A stretch of DNA of 64,000 nucleotides from assembly GCF_963677715.1 (NCBI RefSeq), contig NZ_OY782495.1:1054001-1118000 (forward strand), read 5' to 3'. Each line of letters opens with the position of its first letter. The first letter of the stretch is position 1. The notes under the pieces are model-generated. The model worked only from the letters and a program-made list of their open reading frames with translations. It was not told the DNA's origin and did no database searches. Both the position numbers and the translations under genes were made by a program. This stretch comes from an uncultured Bacteroides sp. (lineage in GTDB: Bacteria; Bacteroidota; Bacteroidia; Bacteroidales; Bacteroidaceae). This document shows positions 8,703-16,880 of the stretch, piece by piece.

Positions 8703-9833
8703 ATGAAAAGAATATGCTATTTATACTTTCCGCTACTGTTGTTACTCGCTGCATGTGGCAATAAAAGCCCTCGCCAGACAACTGCAACAGACGGTAAGCC
8801 CGTCGCTCTTTCGTATGCTTGCCGATTTAGCATAGCGCATGCGCCCCACTACACCACAGTGACCGTATTCAATCCCTGGAAAGAAGGCAAAGTGTATGAT
8901 AAATATTACCTGGTTAAGAATGAAACAATCAACGTTCCGGCCGACGGACATAAGATTAAAATTCCACTGCAAAGTCTGATGACCAACTCGGCTACACACT
9001 TGGGCTTTTTGCAACTGTTGGGCGAATTAGATAAAGTAACGGGGGTATGTAGCACAGGATACATCTATAACCCTACGATACTAAAAGGAGTAAAAGAGGG
9101 AAAAATAAAAGATTTGGGTGATGCGTTCAATCTGGACATCGAAAATCTGCTTTTACTCCATCCGCAGGCCATTATGACATCGGCCTATAATGCCGAAGAT
9201 GAGAACAGCAAGCGGATGAAGCAAACGGGCATAACGGTGATATACAATATAGAATGGCAGGAGAAAACATTGCTGGGACGAGCCGAATGGATTAAATTCA
9301 TAGGGGCTTTCTTTGATAAAGAAGCTCTGGCTAACCGCATTTTTGCCGATGTGGAGAAACGATATACCAACATTAAAAAGCTGGCTGCCTCCGTAGCGAA
9401 TGCCCCCACCGTACTATCCGGTCAGGATTATCGGGGAAGTTGGTCGATGCCTACCGGACTAAGCTACAATGCGCAATTATTTCGCGATGCGGGAGGAAGC
9501 TATTTTTATGCCAACGACACAACGGCTAGCGGAAGCAAAAACAGTAACATCGAGGAGGCTTTAATCAATTTTGGACATGCAGACATCTGGATAGGTTCTG
9601 AAGCTTCTTCGCTCGAAGAACTGGGACAGATAGATGCTAAATATAAGCTATTCAAAGCATACAAAGAAGGACAAGTGTATAACCTGAACAAACGAAAGAA
9701 TGTGCGGGGCGGAAATGATTACTGGGAAAGTGGTGTAGCGCGTCCGGATCTTCTGCTGAGTGATATGATCAAAATTCTTCACCCGGAATTGTTGCCGGGC
9801 TATGAACTGACGTATATGGAGAAACTAAAATAA
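8703..9833 (+). CDS. Periplasmic ABC-type metal/siderophore/cobalamin-binding lipoprotein
   Basis: 376 residues. A lipoprotein signal peptide ends 'LLLLLAACGN', with Cys18 as the lipidation site. The mature part fits the helical-backbone binding proteins of the FecB/BtuF type: 'HLGFLQLLGELDKVTGV' in the first lobe, 'IENLLLLHPQAIMTSAY' after it, 'WIKFIGAFF' leading into the long linker helix, and a C-terminal lobe ending 'ARPDLLLSDMIKILHPELL'. It would deliver an iron chelate, heme or corrinoid to the permease encoded 15 bp downstream. The ligand cannot be told from sequence. Confidence 0.85.
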   Translation: MKRICYLYFPLLLLLAACGNKSPRQTTATDGKPVALSYACRFSIAHAPHYTTVTVFNPWKEGKVYDKYYLVKNETINVPADGHKIKIPLQSLMTNSATHLGFLQLLGELDKVTGVCSTGYIYNPTILKGVKEGKIKDLGDAFNLDIENLLLLHPQAIMTSAYNAEDENSKRMKQTGITVIYNIEWQEKTLLGRAEWIKFIGAFFDKEALANRIFADVEKRYTNIKKLAASVANAPTVLSGQDYRGSWSMPTGLSYNAQLFRDAGGSYFYANDTTASGSKNSNIEEALINFGHADIWIGSEASSLEELGQIDAKYKLFKAYKEGQVYNLNKRKNVRGGNDYWESGVARPDLLLSDMIKILHPELLPGYELTYMEKLK

Positions 9834-9848
9834 AACGGGCAGGAATCA

Positions 9849-10838
9849 ATGAACAACAAATTTATTCTACTCTTAGTCCTCTTTTGCATTGCTTTTATGG
9901 CGGATATAGCGATAGGAAGTGTAAACCTGCCTTTAAATGAGATAGGAGCTACATTGACGGGGCACAGCCATGATACTATTTATCGGGAGATTATTCTGAA
10001 TCACAGAATGCCCAAAGCATTGACCGCTATACTGGCAGGGGCCGCCCTATCTGTTGCTGGCGTACTGATGCAAACACTCTTCCACAACCCGCTTGCCGGC
10101 CCCGATGTGTTGGGGGTTACCTCGGGTGCAAGTTTGGGCGTGGCTTTGCTAACTCTCGGAGCTTCCGTGCTACCCTTTGGCTTTGTGGTAGGTGGCGGAC
10201 AAGTCATTGCTGCCGTTGCCGGAGCCATCGGGGTATTGCTTCTGGTCATTATCGTGTCCATTAAAATACCTCAAACAGTGTCGTTGCTCATCATCGGAAT
10301 GATGTTCGGCAATTTTGCCGGGGCCATCGTCAGTATTCTTCAAAGTGTAAGTAATCCGGACATGCTAAAGCTCTTCATCACATGGACTTTCGGAAGCCTG
10401 TCATCGGTAAGCTGGGGACAAATGTTTATTATGGCTCCCATCATCGGGGGAGGTCTCTTTTTAGCACTCGTACTACAAAAACAACTGAACGTGTTCTTAC
10501 TAGGCAAAAATTATGCCATCGGACTGGGCATTTCTGTTATGCGTTTACGTTTACTCATCATATTTGCCACAGCCCTGCTAGCCGGAACTTCCACCGCTTT
10601 TACGGGGCCCATCGCTTTCATAGGAATAACAATGCCTCACGTTGCACGCGGGTTAATGGGCACTTCCAACCATCGAGTTATTCTGCCTGCGGCTATCCTG
10701 TGTGGTGCGGTTACCATGCTTATCTGCGACATTATTTCTCAACTTCCCGGTGCGCAGGGTACTCTCCCTATCAATGCCGTAACAGCGTTATTTGGTGCAC
10801 CGGTCATCGTTTGGATCATATTAAATAATAAAGGATAA
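9849..10838 (+). CDS. FecCD-family ABC transporter permease
   Basis: 329 residues, nearly all membrane (about 9-10 helices). It has the family signatures 'RMPKALTAILAGAALSVAGVLMQTLFHNPLAGPDVLGVTSG' (read in two parts around residues 48-90) and 'GPIAFIGITMPHVAR', the cytoplasmic contact loop for the ATPase. It pairs with the lipoprotein upstream. The usual third gene, the ATP-binding subunit, does not follow: an unrelated gene begins about 220 bp later. It must borrow an ATPase encoded elsewhere, or the operon has lost one. Confidence 0.9.
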   Translation: MNNKFILLLVLFCIAFMADIAIGSVNLPLNEIGATLTGHSHDTIYREIILNHRMPKALTAILAGAALSVAGVLMQTLFHNPLAGPDVLGVTSGASLGVALLTLGASVLPFGFVVGGGQVIAAVAGAIGVLLLVIIVSIKIPQTVSLLIIGMMFGNFAGAIVSILQSVSNPDMLKLFITWTFGSLSSVSWGQMFIMAPIIGGGLFLALVLQKQLNVFLLGKNYAIGLGISVMRLRLLIIFATALLAGTSTAFTGPIAFIGITMPHVARGLMGTSNHRVILPAAILCGAVTMLICDIISQLPGAQGTLPINAVTALFGAPVIVWIILNNKG

Positions 10839-10905
10839 ATCTCATCGCAGATAAAAGAATGACAAAGAAGACTATCGATAAGTAAATTAGTTCCGATTTA
10901 TTTTT

Positions 10906-10913
10906 TATCTTTG
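10906..10913 (+). promoter_or_regulatory. -7 box (TATCTTTG) upstream of the carboxynorspermidine dehydrogenase-like gene
   Basis: TATCTTTG is an exact TAnnTTTG match, about 150 bp before the preferred ATG at 11062. It separates this transcription unit from the permease gene. Confidence 0.55.
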
Positions 10914-11061
10914 CTCAATAAAAGTTGAAGTGTGCTACTAAAAAATAAGTTATTTTTTAGCGAGTAGCAGGTTTATTTTGCAGCCTGTTTTTAACAAGCA
11001 TACTTCTAAAGATACACGAGATTGGTTTAAGTATAAGATTAAAGTTCAAGAATCACTAAAA

Positions 11062-12255
11062 ATGGGTAGAGTTCTAATTATTGGTGCGGGTGGTGTAGGA
11101 ACCGTCGTAGCACATAAAGTGGCACAGAATGCCGATACATTTACGGACATCATGATTGCCAGTCGCACAAAATCAAAATGCGACGCTATTGTTAAAGCAA
11201 TAGGCAATTCAAAGATAAAAACCGCTCAGGTAGATGCCGACAGTATAGACGAACTGGTAGCATTATTCACTGATTTCAAACCTGAATTGGTTATCAACGT
11301 AGCGCTTCCTTATCAGGATCTCACTATTATGGAAGCTTGCCTCAGAGCCGAAGTGAATTATCTGGATACAGCCAACTACGAGCCGAAAGAGGAAGCTCAC
11401 TTTGAATATAGCTGGCAATGGGCTTACCATGAACGTTTCAAAAAAACAGGTCTGACAGCCATCCTGGGTTGCGGGTTTGATCCGGGTGTAAGTGGAGTAT
11501 ATACCGCTTATGCAGCCAAACATCATTTTGACGAAATACAGTATCTGGATATTGTGGACTGCAATGCAGGCGATCATCACAAAGCATTTGCCACTAACTT
11601 TAATCCGGAAATAAATATCCGTGAGATCACTCAAAAAGGAAAATATTACGAGAACGGCGAATGGGTGGAAACCGGTTCGCTGGAAATTCACCAACCTATT
11701 ACTTATCCTAATATCGGCCCCAAAGAGTCTTACCTGCTTTATCACGAAGAGCTGGAATCTTTGGTAAAGAATTTCCCGACTATCAAACGGGCACGTTTCT
11801 GGATGACCTTCGGAGAAGAATATCTGACTCACCTGCGTGTAATTCAGAATATCGGTATGGCACGCATCGATGAGATAGACTACAACGGACAGAAGATTGT
11901 TCCTATCCAGTTTCTGAAAGCTGTATTGCCCAATCCACAGGAACTCGGCGAAAACTATACGGGAGAGACCTCAATAGGTTGCCGCATACGTGGCATCAAA
12001 GACGGTAAAGAGCGCACCTACTACGTTTACAATAACTGTAGCCACGAGGCAGCGTATAAAGAAACAGGTATGCAGGGAGTGAGCTACACCACAGGCGTTC
12101 CGGCCATGATTGGTGCCATGATGTTCTTCAAAGGATTATGGAAATGCCCGGGAGTAAACAACGTTGAAGACTTCAATCCTGATCCTTTTATGGAACAGCT
12201 AAATAAACAAGGCCTGCCCTGGCACGAGGTGATGGGCGCTGATCTGGAACTATAA
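11062..12255 (+). CDS. Saccharopine dehydrogenase-family enzyme, probably carboxynorspermidine dehydrogenase
   Basis: 397 residues from ATG 11062; an upstream TTG at 10978 is less likely because the Rossmann fold starts immediately at 'MGRVLIIGAGGVGTVVA'. This glycine-rich loop binds NAD(P)H. The middle contains 'TAILGCGFDPGVSGVYTAYA', typical of the carboxynorspermidine dehydrogenase branch, which reduces the Schiff base of aspartate semialdehyde and a diamine in the bacterial (nor)spermidine route. The partner decarboxylase is not adjacent. It leads a group with bcp (15 bp downstream) and recA (25 bp further), probably one transcript. Confidence 0.8.
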   Translation: MGRVLIIGAGGVGTVVAHKVAQNADTFTDIMIASRTKSKCDAIVKAIGNSKIKTAQVDADSIDELVALFTDFKPELVINVALPYQDLTIMEACLRAEVNYLDTANYEPKEEAHFEYSWQWAYHERFKKTGLTAILGCGFDPGVSGVYTAYAAKHHFDEIQYLDIVDCNAGDHHKAFATNFNPEINIREITQKGKYYENGEWVETGSLEIHQPITYPNIGPKESYLLYHEELESLVKNFPTIKRARFWMTFGEEYLTHLRVIQNIGMARIDEIDYNGQKIVPIQFLKAVLPNPQELGENYTGETSIGCRIRGIKDGKERTYYVYNNCSHEAAYKETGMQGVSYTTGVPAMIGAMMFFKGLWKCPGVNNVEDFNPDPFMEQLNKQGLPWHEVMGADLEL

Positions 12256-12270
12256 AAACAAGAAACAGAT

Positions 12271-12723
12271 ATGAACATAGGAGATAAAGCCCCGGAAGTT
12301 CTGGGCATAAATGAAAATGGAGAAGAGATACGCTTGGCCGCTTACAAAGGGAAAAAGGTAGTGCTTTACTTCTACCCGAAAGATAATACTTCGGGCTGCA
12401 CTACTCAGGCATGTAATCTCAGAGATAATTATTCGGAATTACGCAAAGCCGGATACGAGGTAATTGGCGTAAGCGTAGATGATGAGAAATCCCATCAGAA
12501 GTTCATTGAGAAGAACAGTCTGCCCTTTACACTGGTTGCGGATACAGATAAAAAGCTGGTAGAACAATTTGGAGTGTGGGCCGAGAAGAAAATGTACGGC
12601 CGTTCATATATGGGAACCCTGCGCACTACTTTCATTATTAGTGAAGAAGGAATCATCGAAAGAATTATAGATTCCAAAGAGGTGAATACCAAAACGCATG
12701 CAGAACAGATTATGGGCAAATAA
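12271..12723 (+). CDS. bcp: Thiol peroxidase of the Bcp/PrxQ type
   Basis: 150 residues, normal length. Peroxiredoxin fold with 'YFYPKDNTSGCTTQACNLRD': the first Cys is the peroxidatic residue and the second, five residues on, is the usual resolving Cys of PrxQ proteins. The catalytic Arg sits in 'MGTLRTTFIISEEG'. It reduces hydroperoxides in the cytosol using thioredoxin. Its place between the dehydrogenase gene and recA suggests co-transcription with recA, which would join peroxide defence to DNA repair. Confidence 0.93.
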   Translation: MNIGDKAPEVLGINENGEEIRLAAYKGKKVVLYFYPKDNTSGCTTQACNLRDNYSELRKAGYEVIGVSVDDEKSHQKFIEKNSLPFTLVADTDKKLVEQFGVWAEKKMYGRSYMGTLRTTFIISEEGIIERIIDSKEVNTKTHAEQIMGK

Positions 12724-12748
12724 CTCAGGTAACTACTAACTTTAAAAT

Positions 12749-13792
12749 ATGATGGGCAAGAAAGACGAACTAAATTTTGAATCAGATAATAAGAATATGG
12801 CATCAAGCGAAAAATTAAAAGCCTTACAGGTAGCTATGGAAAAGATAGAAAAGAGCTTCGGCAAAGGTTCTATCATGAAAATGGGCGATAACGTAGTGGA
12901 ACAAATTGAAGTAATTCCTTCAGGATCAATCGCTCTTAATGCCGCTCTTGGCGTAGGAGGTTATCCGAGAGGAAGAATCATAGAAATCTATGGGCCGGAA
13001 TCATCCGGTAAAACAACTCTGGCCATTCATGCCATAGCAGAAGCACAAAAAGCAGGCGGCATTGCAGCATTTATCGATGCTGAGCATGCATTCGACCGCT
13101 TCTATGCATCCAAGCTGGGCGTAGATGTAGATAATCTTTGGATATCTCAGCCCGATAATGGTGAACAAGCTCTCGAAATAGCCGAACAGCTGATTCGTTC
13201 TTCGGCTATTGACATTATTGTGATTGACTCTGTAGCAGCTCTGACCCCTAAAGCTGAAATTGAAGGTGATATGGGCGAAAATAAAGTAGGATTACAAGCC
13301 CGCCTCATGTCTCAGGCTCTCAGAAAACTAACAGGTACCGTAAGCAAAACACGCACTACTTGCATTTTCATCAACCAGTTGCGCGAAAAAATCGGTGTGA
13401 TGTTTGGTAGCCCTGAAACAACAACCGGTGGTAATGCACTTAAATTCTACTCAACTGTGCGTCTGGATATTCGCCGTGCTTCTCAATTGAAAGACGGAGA
13501 TGAAGTAATAGGCAACCAGGTACGTGTTAAAGTTGTAAAGAACAAAGTGGCTCCCCCTTTCCGTAAAGCCGAATTCGACATTATGTTTGGTGGAGGAATC
13601 TCTCGTTCGGGAGAAATTGTGGACTTGGGCACGGACATGGGCTTCGTTAAAAAAAGTGGTTCGTGGTATAGCTATAACGAAACGAAACTAGGTCAGGGAC
13701 GCGATGCGGCCAAACAGTGCATTTCAGACAATCCTGAACTGGCAGAAGAATTGGAAGCCCTCATTTCGGAAGGATTAAAAGCAAAAAAATAA
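12749..13792 (+). CDS. recA: Recombinase RecA
   Basis: 347 residues. Walker A is 'GPESSGKTT', Walker B is '[11 protein letters not shown]', the DNA-binding L2 loop follows '[22 protein letters not shown]', and the C-terminus is acidic and short. It forms the strand-exchange filament in homologous recombination and SOS signalling. A second possible start at 12797 would still leave a whole core, but the N-terminal '[11 protein letters not shown]' is typical of Bacteroides RecA, so the first ATG is kept. No LexA-type box is evident in the 25-bp gap upstream. Confidence 0.97.
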   Translation: MMGKKDELNFESDNKNMASSEKLKALQVAMEKIEKSFGKGSIMKMGDNVVEQIEVIPSGSIALNAALGVGGYPRGRIIEIYGPESSGKTTLAIHAIAEAQKAGGIAAFIDAEHAFDRFYASKLGVDVDNLWISQPDNGEQALEIAEQLIRSSAIDIIVIDSVAALTPKAEIEGDMGENKVGLQARLMSQALRKLTGTVSKTRTTCIFINQLREKIGVMFGSPETTTGGNALKFYSTVRLDIRRASQLKDGDEVIGNQVRVKVVKNKVAPPFRKAEFDIMFGGGISRSGEIVDLGTDMGFVKKSGSWYSYNETKLGQGRDAAKQCISDNPELAEELEALISEGLKAKK

Positions 13793-13820
13793 ATTTCTTT
13801 TTTACTTACCCTCTTTTAAA

Positions 13821-13889
13821 GGGCAGAGTTCTACTTCTTACGGAGCATACAATGCGAGTCATTGTCCGGCAGAAAATAGAACTCTGCCC
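13821..13889. terminator. Long-loop inverted repeat after recA
   Basis: GGGCAGAGTTCTA (13821-13833) pairs exactly with TAGAACTCTGCCC (13877-13889), then C and a T-rich run. The 43-nt loop has a small inner hairpin (CAAT...ATTG, 13850-13864). It probably ends the recA transcript; the loop is unusually long for a simple terminator. Confidence 0.55.
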
Positions 13890-14032
13890 CTTATTATTTT
13901 TTGCTTTCACTGCAACAATATTCATCTTACTCACGTCTACCATATAAACAAAGACACGAAGGTCAATATCTTATAGCCTATCGACTACTTGAAAAGGAAC
14001 ACGCGATGCAGAAGATTTGAATAAAAATCTCC

Positions 14033-15025
14033 TTAGAACCAATAAATATAAGCTAATGTGCTAAGACTAATGACTGCCCAAAGCAAAACACCCTGAATAA
14101 GGGGTCTGATACCGACTGATTTTAGCACGTCTCTGGAGAGAGAAGCACCTATAAAGAAAAGGGTGATGGTAAGCCCTTTACGTGCCAGATGGTTAATTGC
14201 ATCACCTACTTGCGGTACGCCATTGAGCACATACGTATTCATAACCATAGCAAGCAAAAAGAAGAAAATGAACCACGGAATATTAATTTTCTGGCCTTTG
14301 CTTTTGAAGATGAACGAAGTGACGAAAGCCAGAGGGATAATCCAGAGGGCACGGGTCAACTTAATCGTTGTAGCTATTTTTAAGGCTTCTTCGCCGTATG
14401 CAGCACCGGCACCCACCACAGAACTGGTATCGTGAATGGCTATGGCGGCCCATGTCCCAAATTCTTGCTGACTCATACCGAGCCAATGACCAATAGCAGG
14501 AAAAGTAAAAAGAGCAATAGAATTTAATATGAAAATCGTACCCAATGCCACAGACATTTCACTGTCTTTAGCACGCAGCACCGGCCCTATAGCCGCAATG
14601 GCGCTTCCTCCACAAATGGCTGTACCGGAACTTATCAGATAAGAGGTGTCTCTCCCTACTTTTAGTACCTTACGACCGATAAACCAACCTATAAGCATGG
14701 TGCCTGCCACAGAAATAAGAGTAAACTTCATTCCTTCTCTACCCGAAGCAAGCGAAGCCTGAAGATTCATTCCAAAGCCCAAACCGACAACAGAATATTG
14801 CAATAGATATTTAGATACTTTTTTATTGAACTTGGGATGTCCCTGCCCACAAAGTAACGCAAAAACCAGTCCGATAAACAAAGCCACCGGAGGAGTAAGC
14901 CAAGAAGAATAAGCAGATAAAGAAGGAATATAATCTAGCAGTAGAAAGAAAGTGAGCACCAGTAACAATGAAACATAGATCACTTTATTGTTCGCCTTGA
15001 GCGATTGAAAGAACGCATTCATCAT
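14033..15025 (-). CDS. YeiH-family (UPF0324) membrane exporter
   Basis: 330 residues, about 10 membrane helices. It carries family features: 'LLCGQGHPKFNKKVSKYLLQYSVVGLGFGMNL', then 'SSGTAICGGSAIAAIGPVL', 'IAIHDTSSVVGAGAAYG', and a late 'GLTITLFFIGASLSRDVLKSVG' repeat. The family is thought to export sulfonate or sulfate-like anions; the substrate is unproven. The LysR-type gene 75 bp away on the same strand matches the yeiH-yeiE pairing of enterobacteria. A -7 box at 15052-15059 gives it a separate promoter. Confidence 0.85.
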   Translation of the reverse strand: MMNAFFQSLKANNKVIYVSLLLVLTFFLLLDYIPSLSAYSSWLTPPVALFIGLVFALLCGQGHPKFNKKVSKYLLQYSVVGLGFGMNLQASLASGREGMKFTLISVAGTMLIGWFIGRKVLKVGRDTSYLISSGTAICGGSAIAAIGPVLRAKDSEMSVALGTIFILNSIALFTFPAIGHWLGMSQQEFGTWAAIAIHDTSSVVGAGAAYGEEALKIATTIKLTRALWIIPLAFVTSFIFKSKGQKINIPWFIFFFLLAMVMNTYVLNGVPQVGDAINHLARKGLTITLFFIGASLSRDVLKSVGIRPLIQGVLLWAVISLSTLAYIYWF

Positions 15026-15051
15026 TTGATTTTTTTATTTAATTATGCATG

Positions 15052-15059
15052 CAAAGGTA
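15052..15059 (-). promoter_or_regulatory. -7 box (TACCTTTG) for the YeiH-type exporter gene
   Basis: Minus-strand TACCTTTG matches TAnnTTTG, 27 bp before the ATG at 15025 and inside the gap after the LysR gene, where a LysR protein could act. Confidence 0.5.
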
Positions 15060-15100
15060 GAACGCTTATCGCACATAGACTAATTGTTTTTTCTTATGCA

Positions 15101-16003
15101 CTATAACTTTTTACTATAATGATGTGCAAACTGCATAAAAACCTGTGGCAAGCCGCTTTCCGGCTCCTGCCCCTGTAACTGCGTAAAGCAGAATGAACGC
15201 ATCATAGGCATTCCCTTAATCTCGATCACCCGAAACAGACCGGCAAAAAGCTCACGACCAATGGATCGGACGGAAACAATTCCCATACAATCGGAATTTG
15301 TGAGAAAAAGTTTAATACTTTCTGTGCTGCCCAAGTATAGCAATACATTAAGAGAAGATAGCTTAATGTTATGCTGCATCAGTGCTTTTTCAAATACATC
15401 AAGTGTTCCGGAGCCTCTTTCACGAAGCACAAGAGGAATATGCTGCAAATCTTCAGGTAAAATCTCATCGCCCAGTGTGAGCTTGTTACCCGGATGCACA
15501 ATGGCTACCAGTTCATCTTCCAGAAAATCGATATATTTCAAGTTAGGTAAACGAAAAATGCCTTCCACTAATCCCAGATCGATGCGATGTTCTTGCAAAG
15601 CTGTCTCTATCTCTCTGGAATTGCCATTGATAAGAGATAATGTGACTTGTGGAAATTTATCTATAAAACTGGCTAACAGAGGCGGAAGTACATATTGGGC
15701 AATGGTGGTACTCGCACCAATCCTTAATTCTCCGGTACACTCATTATGAAGTAGGTGCATCTCATACTCCAAGCGTTTATAATCTTCCAGAATGCGTTCG
15801 CTATGATCTAGCAATAGTTGTCCGGAGGCAGTCAACAAAATCTTATTCCCCAGCCGGTCGAACAAGCGAGTCTGATAAGCAACTTCCAACTCCTGTATAT
15901 GTTTGGTGATGGCCGGCTGGCTAATAAAAAGTTCTTGCGAAGCCTTCGTAAAACTGAGGTTCTTTGCTACACTAAGAAATACTTTAAGACGAAAATCAGA
16001 CAT
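15101..16003 (-). CDS. LysR-family transcriptional regulator
   Basis: 300 residues. The N-terminal winged HTH reads 'FRLKVFLSVAKNLSFTKASQEL', then 'SQPAITKHIQELE', and is followed by a linker helix. The effector-binding domain (about 90-295) opens with 'GELRIGASTTIAQYVLPPLL', as in CysB/CysL/YeiE-type regulators of sulfur and anion use. It lies directly upstream of the YeiH-type exporter on the same strand and is its likely regulator. Only 17 bp separate it from the gene before it, so those two may be co-transcribed. Confidence 0.9.
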   Translation of the reverse strand: MSDFRLKVFLSVAKNLSFTKASQELFISQPAITKHIQELEVAYQTRLFDRLGNKILLTASGQLLLDHSERILEDYKRLEYEMHLLHNECTGELRIGASTTIAQYVLPPLLASFIDKFPQVTLSLINGNSREIETALQEHRIDLGLVEGIFRLPNLKYIDFLEDELVAIVHPGNKLTLGDEILPEDLQHIPLVLRERGSGTLDVFEKALMQHNIKLSSLNVLLYLGSTESIKLFLTNSDCMGIVSVRSIGRELFAGLFRVIEIKGMPMMRSFCFTQLQGQEPESGLPQVFMQFAHHYSKKL

Positions 16004-16020
16004 AACAGCAACTATTTAGT

Positions 16021-16611
16021 TTATTGCAACTCTTCACCTTTAATACCCAATGCCTGCATCAACGGATAGGCAAGCATCTCCCACCGATAGTCTACAACCG
16101 TTGCCGGCTCGTTCATACGAAACTGTATCATCTCTTTATCTGCCACTTTATTCATCGCTTGTTGCACTTTGTCACCATATTCCTCATTAAAGGAAATTAC
16201 TATGATTTTTTTCACGTCAGTCGAATCTACAACTATATTCAGCAAATCAAGAAATAATTCTTCTCGGGAAACCATTCCCTCAGATGACACACTCACAAAA
16301 GAAAATTCACCAAACAGATTCATAAAAGCAACACCGTTTAATTCTTCCTTTAATACGGATGGTTGGCAGAAGGAAAGTTTGGAAGACTGTTCATCATAAA
16401 CCCACAATACTTGTATCTCGTTTTCCCCATGAATAAGCGAAGCATCTAAAGCCAAATAGGTCATCAGCAGCGATACATCCACCTCTTGCAGTGTGCGCCC
16501 GAGCATGCGTTCAAAATTATTTTTCATATCGGTAATCACAAAATTCAGAAATGCTGCATCAATCAGCATAACCGTTTCAGCCAACTCTATCTTTTCTGCC
16601 ATATTATCCAT
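16021..16611 (-). CDS. Conserved hypothetical protein, unknown function
   Basis: 196 residues, no signal peptide or membrane segment. It has mixed alpha/beta character: a first half with 'MLIDAAFLNFVITDMKNNFE' and 'LLMTYLALDASL', a middle strand-rich part, and a second half containing 'KKIIVISFNEEYGDKVQQAM'. It ends with 'VDYRWEMLAYPLMQALGI'. I do not recognise a named domain; it looks like one of the small Bacteroides-specific DUF families. It sits 17 bp upstream of the LysR gene and may share its mRNA. Confidence 0.7.
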   Translation of the reverse strand: MDNMAEKIELAETVMLIDAAFLNFVITDMKNNFERMLGRTLQEVDVSLLMTYLALDASLIHGENEIQVLWVYDEQSSKLSFCQPSVLKEELNGVAFMNLFGEFSFVSVSSEGMVSREELFLDLLNIVVDSTDVKKIIVISFNEEYGDKVQQAMNKVADKEMIQFRMNEPATVVDYRWEMLAYPLMQALGIKGEELQ

Positions 16612-16812
16612 TCTTTTATTTTAAAGCGATAAAGATACAAAAATCATTTTAGATAGAGGTATCCATGCCCCTATTCTAAAACGGAGTGTACAGCGAGGTC
16701 TCAATATCTAGTATTCTGCCATTCGGAGAGTAAAGAAACAAATTAACTAATATATGTCTTTTTGACAGTGATTAGCCTCATAAATACGACAATATAGTCA
16801 TATAACGATCAT

Positions 16813-16827
16813 TGGCAAATCTTTTGC
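16813..16827 (+). promoter_or_regulatory. Sigma-54 (-24/-12) promoter of clpB
   Basis: TGGCAA-ATCTT-TTGC keeps both invariant pairs (GG and GC) at the required 10-nt separation and differs from the consensus only at the sixth base. Start of transcription is predicted near 16839, with a 42-nt leader carrying AGGAG (16866-16870) before the ATG at 16881. It matches the site upstream of dnaK. Confidence 0.65.
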
Positions 16828-16880
16828 GCCTGTATGATTGTTATTTTATTACTAAGCAAAGAGAAAGGAGAACAAACTAT

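Noticed and set aside
10978-11061. TTG start for the saccharopine dehydrogenase-like gene
   Set aside because: The Rossmann motif begins exactly at ATG 11062 and the length from there matches the family; the upstream extension looks non-coding.
16812-16880. TTG start for clpB
   Set aside because: It lies inside the sigma-54 promoter; the ATG at 16881 has a good ribosome binding site and the conserved N-terminus.
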